Shown here in pieces: positions 1 through 9,837 of a DNA stretch of 64,000 bases; position 1 is the stretch's first letter, and every line of letters begins with the position of its first letter. Both the position numbers and the translations under genes were made by a program. The notes under the pieces were generated by a model. The model did not search any database. It saw nothing but the letters and a program-made list of their open reading frames with translations, and was not told the origin of the DNA. Source of the DNA: Poseidonibacter parvus (lineage in GTDB: Bacteria; Campylobacterota; Campylobacteria; Campylobacterales; Arcobacteraceae); contig NZ_CP019070.1 in assembly GCF_001956695.1 (NCBI RefSeq), forward strand, positions 1,984,001 through 2,048,000, given 5' to 3'.

Positions 1-623
1 CTAATATTACCAACAAACAATACAAAGTCATAGTTTTTTGCATCACACAAAGACAAAGCAACTGCACCTGGAGATCTAAATTTTATATTTTTTTGTCTTA
101 ATTTTGTACAAATATTGGGATATGCATATGCTCTTTCAAAAATACCTATTTTTTTATTTGAAGTAATTAATAAATTATCTCTGTTATCTAATAAATACTC
201 GTATTTTACTTCTTCATCAAATGCTTTATAAGTTAAAATTCCATTTACTAAATTACAAACAAATCCTGCTATAGTTTTATCATTTGAAACTAAGGCAATA
301 GAAGTTCCATAATAAGGTAAATTAGAAGAAAAGTTATCACTTCCATCAAGAGGATCAATTATAATATCAAAGTTTTTATCATCAGATAAACGTCCGCACT
401 CTTCTGAATAAATATTTCCAAATACTTCAAGATATCTAATAAATATCTCTTCAGCAATTAAATCTATATTCAGCGTTTTATCGCCACCATATCCAATTTG
501 TTTTGAGTAGTTTAAGTCTTCTAGTTTGAGTTCATTGTTTATATATGTTAGTAGCTCTTTATTAGCTAATATCACAGCCTTTATAAAAGTGCTTTTATAA
601 AGGTCTGTAATTTGAGTTTTCAT
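1..623 (-). CDS. Inositol monophosphatase family phosphatase (CysQ/SuhB-like), partial
   Basis: This is the N-terminal ~207 residues of a metal-dependent sugar/nucleotide phosphatase; the C-terminus runs off the left edge of the window. I translated it from the minus strand. The family's first metal-binding Glu sits in SEECG, and the metal-binding motif IDPLDGSDNF follows, as expected of the Li-sensitive FIG superfamily (inositol monophosphatase, CysQ 3'-phosphoadenosine-5'-phosphate phosphatase, FBPase-like). The ATG overlaps the gltD stop codon (TAATG), so the gene is probably translationally coupled to gltBD. The family is clear. Which substrate it uses (inositol-1-phosphate or PAP) cannot be decided from the N-terminal part. 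Confidence 0.85.
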   Translation of the reverse strand, partial: MKTQITDLYKSTFIKAVILANKELLTYINNELKLEDLNYSKQIGYGGDKTLNIDLIAEEIFIRYLEVFGNIYSEECGRLSDDKNFDIIIDPLDGSDNFSSNLPYYGTSIALVSNDKTIAGFVCNLVNGILTYKAFDEEVKYEYLLDNRDNLLITSNKKIGIFERAYAYPNICTKLRQKNIKFRSPGAVALSLCDAKNYDFVLFVGNI

Positions 624-1999
624 TATGCTAAAGTTTGAATCATTACTCTTGCAGCATCTCTACCATCAGCAGCTGCTGTTACAGCTAAGTGAGCACCTCT
701 TTGACAATCTCCACCTGCATATACTTTTGAGTTTGAAGTTGTAAATTTATTATTAGTTACAACTCCTCCCCATGAATTAGTTTCTACATTTAAGTCATTT
801 AAGAATGCAGGAGCTTCAGGAGAGAAACCTAATGCCATAATAATAACATCAGCTTCTTCTAAATACTCACTTCCATCATTGATAACAACTTTTTGTCTTC
901 CTGATTCATCAGGTTCACTCATTGAAGTTGTAAGTAATTCAACACCAATTGCTGATTTGCCATCAGTTTTAAAAGATTTAGGGCTTACATTAAATACAAA
1001 TTCAACACCCTCTTCTTTTGCATTAACAACTTCTTTTTTAGATCCAGGCATATTCGCTTCATCTCTACGATAAAGACACTTAACACTAGAAGCACCTTCT
1101 CTAACTGATGTTCTAACACAATCCATTGCAGTATCTCCACCACCAATAACTACAACTTTTTTATCTTTAACATCGATATAATCAACATTTTTCTTTCCAA
1201 GGTTTCTTTTTTGAACGCCAGTTAAAAAGTTCATTGCAGGATGAACATTTGAAGAATTTTCACCATCAATTCCGGCATTTCTTCCAGCTGTTGCTCCAAG
1301 TCCTAAGAAAATAGCATCAAATTCATCTTCTAATTCTTTTGCTGTTTTATCTTTTCCAATTTCACAGTTTAAGTGTAATTTCATTCCAGCTTCAACTAAC
1401 CAACCTACTCTTCTATCAACAGTAGTTTTATCAAGTTTAAATCCTGGAATTCCATACATCATAAGTCCACCAGCTCTATCAGCTCGTTCGAACATTTCAA
1501 CATGGTAACCTTTTCTTAAAAGAAAAGTAGCAGCAGAAATTCCAGCAGGTCCAGAACCAATTACTGCAACTTTTTGTTCTTTTTTCTTTGAAGAGAATTT
1601 AGGTTTCATACCCTTAGCAAATGCTGTTTCTGAAATGTGTGTTTCAACAGCACCAATAGAAATAGCTCCATGACCTGTATTTAAAGAACAAGCACCTTCA
1701 CAAAGAACATCTTGAGGACAAATTCTTCCTAAAATCTCTGGAAAAGGAGATGTTTCATTTGATAAAGCAAATGCTAAATCTGGATTTTTTGTAGCAGTTT
1801 GTTTTAACCATGCTGGAATATAGTTTCCAAGTGGACAACCTGTATGACAGTATGGATCACCACACTGCATACATCTATCAGATTGTTCTTTTGCTCTTTG
1901 TTTTCCAAATACTTGATATACTTCATTGTAATCTTTTAGTCTTTGAAGAACATCTCTTTTTTCAGGATTAATTCTTTCGAATTTTGTAAAATTTAACAT
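623..1999 (-). CDS. gltD: Glutamate synthase small subunit
   Basis: 458 aa. This is the NAD(P)H-oxidising subunit, which passes electrons to GltB for glutamate formation from glutamine and 2-oxoglutarate. Visible features are the N-terminal Cys clusters for two 4Fe-4S centres (C43, C46, C51, C55, then C94, C100, C104), an FAD-binding GSGPAG motif near residue 148, a second GGGDTA nucleotide motif near residue 285 for NADPH, and a C-terminal GGDCQRGAHL FAD motif. Length is normal for the family. It starts 3 nt after the gltB stop with a GGAG site before the ATG, so gltB and gltD form one operon. Confidence 0.96.
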   Translation of the reverse strand: MLNFTKFERINPEKRDVLQRLKDYNEVYQVFGKQRAKEQSDRCMQCGDPYCHTGCPLGNYIPAWLKQTATKNPDLAFALSNETSPFPEILGRICPQDVLCEGACSLNTGHGAISIGAVETHISETAFAKGMKPKFSSKKKEQKVAVIGSGPAGISAATFLLRKGYHVEMFERADRAGGLMMYGIPGFKLDKTTVDRRVGWLVEAGMKLHLNCEIGKDKTAKELEDEFDAIFLGLGATAGRNAGIDGENSSNVHPAMNFLTGVQKRNLGKKNVDYIDVKDKKVVVIGGGDTAMDCVRTSVREGASSVKCLYRRDEANMPGSKKEVVNAKEEGVEFVFNVSPKSFKTDGKSAIGVELLTTSMSEPDESGRQKVVINDGSEYLEEADVIIMALGFSPEAPAFLNDLNVETNSWGGVVTNNKFTTSNSKVYAGGDCQRGAHLAVTAAADGRDAARVMIQTLA

Positions 2000-2002
2000 A
2001 TT

Positions 2003-5000
2003 CTAATCTCCCTCATCTGGATCCAGTGGTAACACTGTCATATTTTTAGGTTTAACCATCCAGAAGTTTCTAATTTCTGATCTAAAGTTTTGTAATATTC
2101 TATCAGCTTCAATACTTTCAGTCTCATGTAAATAATCTAATAATAGTCTTTTTAAATAAAGTCTTTCTCTTTCAGTATCATCTGTATCAATTCTTACTGC
2201 TTCGATTAACTCTTGATTCATTTTATCAACAAATGCTTTTTCATGATCATAAACAAATGAAATACCACCTGTCATACCAGCACCAAAGTTAATTCCAGTA
2301 TTTCCTAAAATAACTACAATACCACCTGTCATATATTCACAAGCATTATCACCTGTTCCTTCTACAACAGAAATACATCCTGAGTTTCTTACAGCAAATC
2401 TTTCACCTACAGCAGCTCTAATGTATAATTTACCACCAGTAGCTCCATATAAACAAGTATTACCACCACCTGCAAAGTTTTGACCTTGATGCTTAGGATT
2501 TACAATGATTTTACCACCATTCATACCTTTTCCAACATAGTCATTTGCAGCACCATCAAGATGTAAAGTCATACCTTTTGAAATAAATGCACCAAAAGAT
2601 TGACCAGCAATTCCTTTTAGATTAATATTAATAGAATTTTCTGGTAAACCAGTATCTCCATAATATCTTGCGATTTCACCAGAAATTAAAGCACCGAATG
2701 ATCTATTTAAGTTAGTAATTTCTGTATTAACTTTAATAGGTGAATTTGGGTTTTCAATTGTTCTATGAACTTTTTTAAGTAATTCTTTTTCATATTTATT
2801 ATCATCAAAAGGAGCATTTGTCTCTTTTTGACAAGTATCAATACCATCAATTCTTCTTAAAATATTTTGGAAATCAAACTTTTTAGCAAAATCATCATCA
2901 ATTACTTTTAATAAATCAGAACGTCCAACAATTTCTTCAATTGTTGAATAACCTAAAGTTGCTAAAATATTTCTAACATCTTGAGCAATAAATGTAAAGT
3001 AAGAAATCAATCTTTCAACTGTACCTTCAAAATGTTCTCTTAAAGTTTCATCTTGAGTTGCAACTCCAACTGAACATTTATTTGTATGACAGATTCTTAA
3101 AATTTTACAACCAAGAAGTGTAAGTGCAGCTGTACCAAAGGCATAAGACTCAGCACCAAGCATTGCAGCTTTAACAACATCAAGTCCTGTTTTTAATCCA
3201 CCATCAGTTTGAACATGAACAAACTCTCTTAAGTGGTTTGCTTTTAATGCATTATGAGCTTCTGAAAGTCCCATTTCCCAAGCATTACCAGCATGTTTAA
3301 GTGATGTTAATGGTGCAGCACCAGTTCCACCATCTCCACCTGAGATAATAATTTTATCTGCATATGCTTTTGCAACACCAGCAGCAATTGTTCCAACACC
3401 AATAGAAGATACTAATTTAACTGTAATTTTAGCCAATGGATTGATTTGCTTTAAATCAAAAATTAATTGAGCTAAATCTTCAATAGAATAAATATCATGA
3501 TGTGGTGGTGGTGAAATTAAAGTAACACCAGCAACTGTATGTCTTAATGTTGCAATAAGTGGAGTAACTTTATGTCCAGGTAATTGTCCACCTTCACCAG
3601 GTTTTGCACCTTGCGCAACTTTAATTTGTAACTCTTCTGCTGATCTTAAATATCCAGGTGTTACCCCAAATCTTCCTGACGCAATTTGCTTAATTTTTGA
3701 ATTCTTTAAAGTATTAAATCTTTTTGGATCTTCTCCACCCTCACCTGAGTTTGAAGAACCACCAATTGTGTTCATAGCTTGAGCAACAGCTTCGTGAGCT
3801 TCTGGAGAAATTGAACCACATGACATAGCAGCAGATGCAAATCTTTTGAAGATTTCATCTTGCGATTCAACTTCACTTACATCAATAGCTTCTTTATCTG
3901 AATTAAACTCAAAGAAATCTCTAATAAATTTTTTATCTCTTGTTTCAACTAATTCTTTTAAACTATCAAAATCAGAGATATCTTCTTTTTTACTTGCATT
4001 TTTATTATGCATTGCTTTTGTTGTAGCTGGACCATAATCATGGTATTCACCACCATTAGAATATTTATAGAAACCACCTAAATCAAGTGGGAACATATCA
4101 TTTTCTTCAACGTAAGCATTTATATGAGATTTTTCAATTCTTTTTTCAATATCTTCATATGTAAGTCCTGCTAAATCTGTATATGCACCTTCAAAACAGT
4201 CTTCAGTGATTTCATCAGATAATCCAATAACATCAAATAAACCTGAGTTTCTATATGAAGCAATAGTACAAATACCCATTTTAGACATGATTTTTAATAA
4301 TCCAGCATTAACTGCTTTTTGAGTATTTTTTAATAATCTTTGTAATTCATACTTAGATAATTTTTTACTTTTGTATAATGCAACAGTTGTAGCATACATC
4401 ATATATGGATAAATTGCAGTTGCTCCAAATCCAATTAGAACAGCAGCCATATGTGGATCATAAACTTCACCAGTTACTGGAACAATTGACACAGAATGTC
4501 TAGCTTCAGCTTTTAATAACTGGTGATTAATATACCCAACAGCCATTGCCATTGGAATTAATTTTGCTTTTTCTCCAACTGCTCTATCATCAAGAATAAT
4601 AACAGTAACATTATCTTCTTTTACAGCTTTTACAACTTTCTCAGATAATTCAACTAAAGATGCTTTTAAATCTGTTTTAAATGTAGTTGAGAAAGATCTA
4701 TTTTTATAATAAGCATCATATCTAGGAGATTCACTAAATCCAAATGAGTAAAGAATATCGAATTTCTCTTTCATTAAAATTGGACTTGTAGTTTTTAATC
4801 TTTTAGCAAATTCTGGTTGCTCAGATAAGATATTATGAATTTGTCCAAATCCAGTCTCTAAAGACATCACAACTTTTTCTCTGTATGGATCAATTGGAGG
4901 ATTTGTAACTTGTGCAAACTTTTGTTTAAAGAAATCTGTAAAGTTTCTGTTTACTTCAGAGAAACATGCTAATGGAGTATCATCACCCATAGAACCAACT

Positions 5001-6439
5001 GGTTCTTTTCCATCATTAGCCATTGGTTCAATCATTTGATCAATTGCTTCATAAGTAATATTAAAATACTTTTGTTTTTTCTCTAAATCTTCAAATACAT
5101 AATCACTTGTATTTAAGAATGAATCTTCAATATATTCTTGAATATAATCCATATCTTCATTTAACCATTTAGAGTAGTATTGAGATGATTTTAAGTAATC
5201 ATTAATATCATCTTCTTTTAAAACTTTTCCATGCTTAAGGTCAAGTGCGATCATTTCACCTGATTGAAGTCTTCCTCTTTCTAAAATATTATCTTCATCT
5301 AATTTTAATGTTCCATACTCAGAAGTAATATATAATTTATCATCTTTTGTAATTACATATTTAGAAGGTCTTAATCCATTTCTGTCAATTAAACAACCAA
5401 TATGTCTACCATCAGTTAAAGAGACTGCGGCTGGTCCATCCCAAGCTTCCATTGCAGTTGCAGTGTACTCATAAAATGCTCTTAAATCTGCATCCATATG
5501 AGGAGCATTTTGCCAAGGTGCAGGTACAAGTGATCTTGCTGCTTTAAAAAAGTCAACACCATTTGCTAACATAAATTCAAACATATTATCTAATGATGCA
5601 GAATCAGATGAACCTACTTGTAAAATTGGTAATATTCTAGCAATTTCAGCATCTGTAAAAATATCAGATTTTAATTGTTCTGATTTGATTTCTACATTAA
5701 ATCTATTTGCTTCAACAGAGTTAATCTCACCATTATGAGCAATTGCTCTAAACGGTTGTGCTAATTTCCATTGAGGTAATGTATTAGTTGAAAATCTTTG
5801 GTGAAATAATGAAAATGAGATTTTAAAATCTTCATCTCTTAAGTCAACATAAAAATGCTTAATATGCGTTGGCATAATAAGACCTTTATAAGCTATTACT
5901 TTAGATGAAAAAGTTGGAATATAAAAATCTTTTTTATCTATTAATTTATGCTCACACTCTTTTCTTGTTAAGTAAAGCATTGCATCAAATCTCTTTGATG
6001 ACATTAAAGTATTAGGTACTACAAATACTTGAATTATATTTGGTAAAGATGCTAGTGCTTGTGCTCCTAAGGCATCTGTATCTACAGGAACTGTTCTTCT
6101 TAATACTACTTTTAAGTCATTGCTTTCACAAAACTCTTCAAATGTATCTATATCAGATAAGTCTTTTGCGAAAATCATAGCAATACCATAAGTTTCAGGT
6201 AAATCAACACCTTCGTCTGTTGCTACTTTTCTCATAAAATAGTCAGGAATAGATAATAATAAACCAGAACCATCTCCAGTTTTACCATCCGCTGCTACTG
6301 CACCTCTGTGCATCATTCTTTCTAGTGAAGTTATCGCATCTTCTAAATTTTTGTGACTTTGTCTATTTTGCATATCAGCTACAAGACCAAAACCACAGTT
6401 ATCTTTAAAAGAAGTTAGTAAGTCTAAATTACAACCCAT
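2003..6439 (-). CDS. gltB: Glutamate synthase large subunit
   Basis: About 1478 aa, full length. Domains in order: class II glutamine amidotransferase, whose catalytic Cys is the C of NCGFG near residue 15; a central domain; the FMN-binding synthase domain (GGSSNSGEGGED and SGGDGGTGA loops); a Cys motif CHTNKCSVGVATQ for the 3Fe-4S cluster; and the C-terminal GXGXG beta-helix (GMNGGKIIV, GATGGKLYI). Two ATGs lie in tandem at 6442 and 6439. The AAGGA site is only about 3 nt from the first and about 6 nt from the second, so I prefer 6439. The residues before the Cys would be a propeptide removed during maturation, as in known GltB. Confidence 0.97.
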   Translation of the reverse strand: MGCNLDLLTSFKDNCGFGLVADMQNRQSHKNLEDAITSLERMMHRGAVAADGKTGDGSGLLLSIPDYFMRKVATDEGVDLPETYGIAMIFAKDLSDIDTFEEFCESNDLKVVLRRTVPVDTDALGAQALASLPNIIQVFVVPNTLMSSKRFDAMLYLTRKECEHKLIDKKDFYIPTFSSKVIAYKGLIMPTHIKHFYVDLRDEDFKISFSLFHQRFSTNTLPQWKLAQPFRAIAHNGEINSVEANRFNVEIKSEQLKSDIFTDAEIARILPILQVGSSDSASLDNMFEFMLANGVDFFKAARSLVPAPWQNAPHMDADLRAFYEYTATAMEAWDGPAAVSLTDGRHIGCLIDRNGLRPSKYVITKDDKLYITSEYGTLKLDEDNILERGRLQSGEMIALDLKHGKVLKEDDINDYLKSSQYYSKWLNEDMDYIQEYIEDSFLNTSDYVFEDLEKKQKYFNITYEAIDQMIEPMANDGKEPVGSMGDDTPLACFSEVNRNFTDFFKQKFAQVTNPPIDPYREKVVMSLETGFGQIHNILSEQPEFAKRLKTTSPILMKEKFDILYSFGFSESPRYDAYYKNRSFSTTFKTDLKASLVELSEKVVKAVKEDNVTVIILDDRAVGEKAKLIPMAMAVGYINHQLLKAEARHSVSIVPVTGEVYDPHMAAVLIGFGATAIYPYMMYATTVALYKSKKLSKYELQRLLKNTQKAVNAGLLKIMSKMGICTIASYRNSGLFDVIGLSDEITEDCFEGAYTDLAGLTYEDIEKRIEKSHINAYVEENDMFPLDLGGFYKYSNGGEYHDYGPATTKAMHNKNASKKEDISDFDSLKELVETRDKKFIRDFFEFNSDKEAIDVSEVESQDEIFKRFASAAMSCGSISPEAHEAVAQAMNTIGGSSNSGEGGEDPKRFNTLKNSKIKQIASGRFGVTPGYLRSAEELQIKVAQGAKPGEGGQLPGHKVTPLIATLRHTVAGVTLISPPPHHDIYSIEDLAQLIFDLKQINPLAKITVKLVSSIGVGTIAAGVAKAYADKIIISGGDGGTGAAPLTSLKHAGNAWEMGLSEAHNALKANHLREFVHVQTDGGLKTGLDVVKAAMLGAESYAFGTAALTLLGCKILRICHTNKCSVGVATQDETLREHFEGTVERLISYFTFIAQDVRNILATLGYSTIEEIVGRSDLLKVIDDDFAKKFDFQNILRRIDGIDTCQKETNAPFDDNKYEKELLKKVHRTIENPNSPIKVNTEITNLNRSFGALISGEIARYYGDTGLPENSININLKGIAGQSFGAFISKGMTLHLDGAANDYVGKGMNGGKIIVNPKHQGQNFAGGGNTCLYGATGGKLYIRAAVGERFAVRNSGCISVVEGTGDNACEYMTGGIVVILGNTGINFGAGMTGGISFVYDHEKAFVDKMNQELIEAVRIDTDDTERERLYLKRLLLDYLHETESIEADRILQNFRSEIRNFWMVKPKNMTVLPLDPDEGD

Positions 6440-6652
6440 CATTTTCCTTTATATATTAATCTTTATATATTCCATAGTAAAGTGCAATAATATACTTTAA
6501 ATTTGTTTAAAATATGGTTAAAATCCCTTACTTGAAATTTTACACTGAAATTTTAAATTCTTCTGTATCCTTAGTTATAGCAGTATTTTCAACATAAAAG
6601 TGAAACTAATGTATAATTATTATGCAACTTATTATTATCCTGATTTATTTAA

Positions 6653-6684
6653 ACTTAATTTTTTCTTTAAATGAAAAATTAAGT
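6653..6684. repeat. 11-bp inverted repeat in the gltB/dctP intergenic region
   Basis: Arms ACTTAATTTTT (6653-6663) and AAAAATTAAGT (6674-6684) are perfect inverted repeats around a 10-nt spacer. It lies upstream of the dctP -10 box, so it could be an operator. It lacks a T-tract suited to a terminator. Confidence 0.4.
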
Positions 6685-6763
6685 ACTTTTCACTATATTT
6701 ATTTAACAAAAAAAAACTTTTTGAATTTTATAAAAAATACATAATTGATACATAAGTTTAGAC

Positions 6764-6769
6764 TATAAT
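6764..6769 (+). promoter_or_regulatory. -10 box of the TRAP transporter operon
   Basis: A perfect TATAAT lies 31 nt before the dctP ATG in a T-rich context. No good -35 box is seen, as is usual for sigma-70 promoters of Campylobacterota. A strong AAGGAGA ribosome site precedes the ATG. Confidence 0.6.
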
Positions 6770-6800
6770 TTTTTCATATCAAAATTAAGGAGATATAATT

Positions 6801-7796
6801 ATGAAAAAATTACTATTAGGAACTATCGCAGCAGCAGTGGTAGCAAGTTCATCAATGGCAGCAGATTACACGTTAAAATTCTCTCACGTTGTAAGTGCAA
6901 ACACACCAAAAGGTAAAGCAGCAGATTTCTTTGAAAAAAGATTAGAAGAATTATCAGGTGGAAAAATTGACGTTCAAGTTTACCCATCGTCACAGTTATA
7001 TAAAGATAATGCAGTTTTAAAAGCATTAAGATTAAACTCTGTTCAAATGGCAGCACCATCTTTTTCTAAGTTTGGTAAAATTGTACCTCAATTAGCATTA
7101 TTTGATTTACCATTTATCTTTAGAGATGCAAAGCATTTACATGATGTTCAAGATGGTGAAGTAGGACAAGCTTTAAAAGATAAAGTAACTGCAAAAGGTA
7201 TTGTTGCATTAAACTATTGGGATAATGCATTTAAACAATTATCATCAAATAAAAATGCATTAACTATGCCAGAAGAAGCAAAAGGTCAAAAATTCAGAAT
7301 TATGTCTTCAAAAGTATTAGAAGCACAATTCCATGCAGTTGGTGCAAACCCACAAATGATGCCTTTCTCTGAAGTATACTCAGGTTTACAACAAGGTGTA
7401 ATTGATGCAGCTGAAAATCCAATTTCAAACATTTATACTAAAAAATTCCATGAAGTACAAAAATACTTAACTGTTTCTAACCACGGTTACTTAGGATACT
7501 TAGTAGTAATGTCTAAAAAATTCTGGAATAGCTTACCAGCAGAATTACAAGCAAATGTAACTCAAGCAATGAATGAAGCAACTGAAAAAGAAAGACAATA
7601 TGCAGCTGAATTAAATGATTCACAATTTGAATTAATTAAAGAATATGCTAAAAAAACTGGTAAATTAGAAATTAATGAATTAACTGCTGAGCAAAAAGAA
7701 GCTTGGAGAAATGCAGTTAGTAAAATTTACCCTGAGTTCTATTCTGACAGAAAAATCGGAAAAGAATTAATTGAGAAAACAATAGCGACTAAATAG
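6801..7796 (+). CDS. dctP: TRAP transporter solute-binding protein (DctP family)
   Basis: 331 aa. This is the periplasmic receptor of a tripartite ATP-independent transporter. A Sec signal peptide ends near SSSMA-ADY. The mature protein begins with the YTLKFSHV strand typical of DctP proteins and carries the family motifs around residues 160-215 (FRIMSS, NPQMMPFSEVYSGLQQG, DAAENP). The family Arg that binds the carboxylate is expected in the FRIM segment. It is followed closely by the membrane subunits dctQ and dctM, so it is the first gene of the operon. The substrate is probably a C4-dicarboxylate or another organic acid, but this cannot be fixed from sequence alone. Confidence 0.93.
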   Translation: MKKLLLGTIAAAVVASSSMAADYTLKFSHVVSANTPKGKAADFFEKRLEELSGGKIDVQVYPSSQLYKDNAVLKALRLNSVQMAAPSFSKFGKIVPQLALFDLPFIFRDAKHLHDVQDGEVGQALKDKVTAKGIVALNYWDNAFKQLSSNKNALTMPEEAKGQKFRIMSSKVLEAQFHAVGANPQMMPFSEVYSGLQQGVIDAAENPISNIYTKKFHEVQKYLTVSNHGYLGYLVVMSKKFWNSLPAELQANVTQAMNEATEKERQYAAELNDSQFELIKEYAKKTGKLEINELTAEQKEAWRNAVSKIYPEFYSDRKIGKELIEKTIATK

Positions 7797-7798
7797 TC

Positions 7799-8416
7799 AT
7801 GTTTAATCTAATCAGTAAAACTATAGGTTTTATAAATCAATCAATAGCAGCATTCGGTATAACAGCCGGTGTTGCTGTTGCTTTTACTAATGTTGTTGCA
7901 AGATATGCTTTTGATGCGTCATTAGTATGGGCAACTGAACTTACAATCTTTTTATTCTTATGGAGTGCTTTTTTTGGTGCTGCTTATTGTTTTAAAAAAG
8001 ATGCACATATTGCAGTTACAATTCTTTTAGATGTAATGCCTTCTAAAATTGCTAAAGGTATGCTTTTATTATCACATACAATTACAATTATTTTCTTACT
8101 TGCAGTTTCTTACTATGGATACGAATATCTATTATTAGTTGCAGATATAGATGAAAGATCGATTGATTTATGGGATATGCCTATGTGGGTTATATATCTT
8201 GTTATTCCAGTAGCATTTTTCTTTGCAGCATATAGAGTTGGTGAAAAAATTGTTCAAATTTTAAGAACACCACATGAAGAAGTTGTAGCTGAAAGTGAAG
8301 CTGAACAAGTATTAGCTGGAATGGGTGTTGCTGCAAAAGATAATGATAATGAACACGTAAAACATTTAAATGACATTGTAAAAGATGTTGAAAAGAAAAC
8401 AGGAGGAATGCTATGA
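7799..8416 (+). CDS. dctQ: TRAP transporter small permease (DctQ)
   Basis: 205 aa with four predicted membrane helices in residues ~10-165, the DctQ layout, including the conserved FLFLWSAFFGAAY segment. It starts 2 nt after the dctP stop and has no clear ribosome site of its own, so translational coupling is likely. After the last helix there is an unusual acidic, hydrophilic tail of about 50 residues (EEVVAESEAEQ onward) that standard DctQ proteins usually lack. The last codons overlap dctM. Confidence 0.9.
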   Translation: MFNLISKTIGFINQSIAAFGITAGVAVAFTNVVARYAFDASLVWATELTIFLFLWSAFFGAAYCFKKDAHIAVTILLDVMPSKIAKGMLLLSHTITIIFLLAVSYYGYEYLLLVADIDERSIDLWDMPMWVIYLVIPVAFFFAAYRVGEKIVQILRTPHEEVVAESEAEQVLAGMGVAAKDNDNEHVKHLNDIVKDVEKKTGGML

Positions 8417-9693
8417 GTGTAGGTTTATTATTTGGTATATTTTTCTTCCTTGTTCTTTTAGGAACACCTATTGCAATTTGTTTAGGTGTTGCAACTTTTA
8501 CTACAATGATGGTATTTACAGATATTTCACCAATTGAAATTTCTGCAATGATGTTTGAAAAAATTGAGCATTATTCATTAATGGCAATTCCTATGTTTAT
8601 TTTAGCTGGTAACTTACTTTCAAAAGGTAGTGCAGCTACTAGAATTATTGAATTTGCTAAGTCAATTGTAGGTCACTTACCAGGTGGTCTTCCTATTTCT
8701 GCTATTTTTGCATCTATTATTTTTGCAGCTGTTTCTGGTTCATCTCCTGCAACTGTTGTAGCAATTGGATCTATTATGTTTGGTGCAATTATTCAAGCTG
8801 GTTATCCTAAGAAATATGCAGTTGGAACTATTGCAACTGCTGGTTCTTTAGGTATTTTAATTCCACCTTCAATTGTTTTAATTGTATATGGAGTTACAGC
8901 TGAAGTTTCTATTGGTAGACTATTTATGGCAGGTGTTGTTCCTGGTATTATGTTAGGTATCATGATGATGGTAGTTACTTATATTGGTGCAAAAAGACTT
9001 GGGTTTAAAAGAACTGAACCTGCACCATTTAGAGTAAGACTAGCAAAAATGAAAGATGCTTCATGGGGTCTTATGACAATTGTTATTGTTATTGGTGGTA
9101 TTTATGGTGGTATCTTTACACCAACTGAAGCAGCAGCAGTTGCAGCAGTTTGGGCATTTGTAATTTCTGTATTTGTATACAAAGATATTAAAATGTCAGA
9201 GTTTTTTGACACAGCTTTAGATTCAGCAAAAACAACAGCAATGATTATGTTTATTATTGCAAATGCAATGTTATTTGCACACTTCTTAACAATTGAGAAT
9301 ATTCCTCAAGGAATTACAGAAGCATTAATTGAAGCAAATGTTGATAAATATATGTTCTTACTAATGGTAAACGTTTTATTAATCTTAGCTGGTTCATTTA
9401 TGGAACCATCTGCAATTATTATGATTATGGTTCCATTATTACTTCCAGTTGCGGTTGCACTTGGAATTGATCCAATTCACTTTGGTATTGTAATTACAAT
9501 CAATATGGAGCTTGGAATGGTATCTCCACCTGTTGGACTTAATCTATTTGTAACTTCTGGACTTACGGGTATGAGTATTAAAGACGTTATAGTTGCAGCG
9601 TTCCCTTGGACGATGACAATTTTAGCAGGATTATTACTTGTTACTTATATACCAGAAATTGCTCTTTGGTTACCAAATCTAATGTATGGTTGA
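8413..9693 (+). CDS. dctM: TRAP transporter large permease (DctM)
   Basis: 426 aa, about 12 membrane segments, the ion-coupled permease subunit. The DctM signatures are visible: LMAIPMFILAGNLL near residue 54, AAVSGSSPATVVAIG near 105, GYPKKYAVGTIATAGSLGILIPPS, the FTPTEAAAVAA re-entrant loop, and the C-terminal GMVSPPVGLNLFV. The ATG overlaps the dctQ stop (ATGA), with a strong AGGAGGA site inside dctQ. The operon ends at a terminator 25 nt downstream. Confidence 0.95.
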   Translation: MSVGLLFGIFFFLVLLGTPIAICLGVATFTTMMVFTDISPIEISAMMFEKIEHYSLMAIPMFILAGNLLSKGSAATRIIEFAKSIVGHLPGGLPISAIFASIIFAAVSGSSPATVVAIGSIMFGAIIQAGYPKKYAVGTIATAGSLGILIPPSIVLIVYGVTAEVSIGRLFMAGVVPGIMLGIMMMVVTYIGAKRLGFKRTEPAPFRVRLAKMKDASWGLMTIVIVIGGIYGGIFTPTEAAAVAAVWAFVISVFVYKDIKMSEFFDTALDSAKTTAMIMFIIANAMLFAHFLTIENIPQGITEALIEANVDKYMFLLMVNVLLILAGSFMEPSAIIMIMVPLLLPVAVALGIDPIHFGIVITINMELGMVSPPVGLNLFVTSGLTGMSIKDVIVAAFPWTMTILAGLLLVTYIPEIALWLPNLMYG

Positions 9694-9717
9694 TTTTAAA
9701 GTATATTATTTTTAATC

Positions 9718-9754
9718 AAAAGGGTAAGAGTTTTAACTCTTACCCTTTTTTTTT
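9718..9754 (+). terminator. Rho-independent terminator after dctM
   Basis: A 15-bp perfect stem, AAAAGGGTAAGAGTT (9718-9732), closes on its complement around a 2-nt loop and is followed by a run of T. It ends the dctPQM operon. Confidence 0.92.
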
Positions 9755-9837
9755 ACCTTGTTTTTAATTTTATTTTGTTTACTTTTTATTTACTTTCATA
9801 ACTTAAAATGTAAGTATTTAAATAAAAGGAAGATAAA

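Larger units (their letters stand above)
6443..6800. other. Divergent intergenic region between gltB and dctP
   Basis: A 358-bp A/T-rich spacer without a supportable gene. It must hold the gltB promoter (minus strand; no clear -10 recognised) and the dctP promoter near 6764. An 11-bp perfect inverted repeat is described separately. Confidence 0.7.
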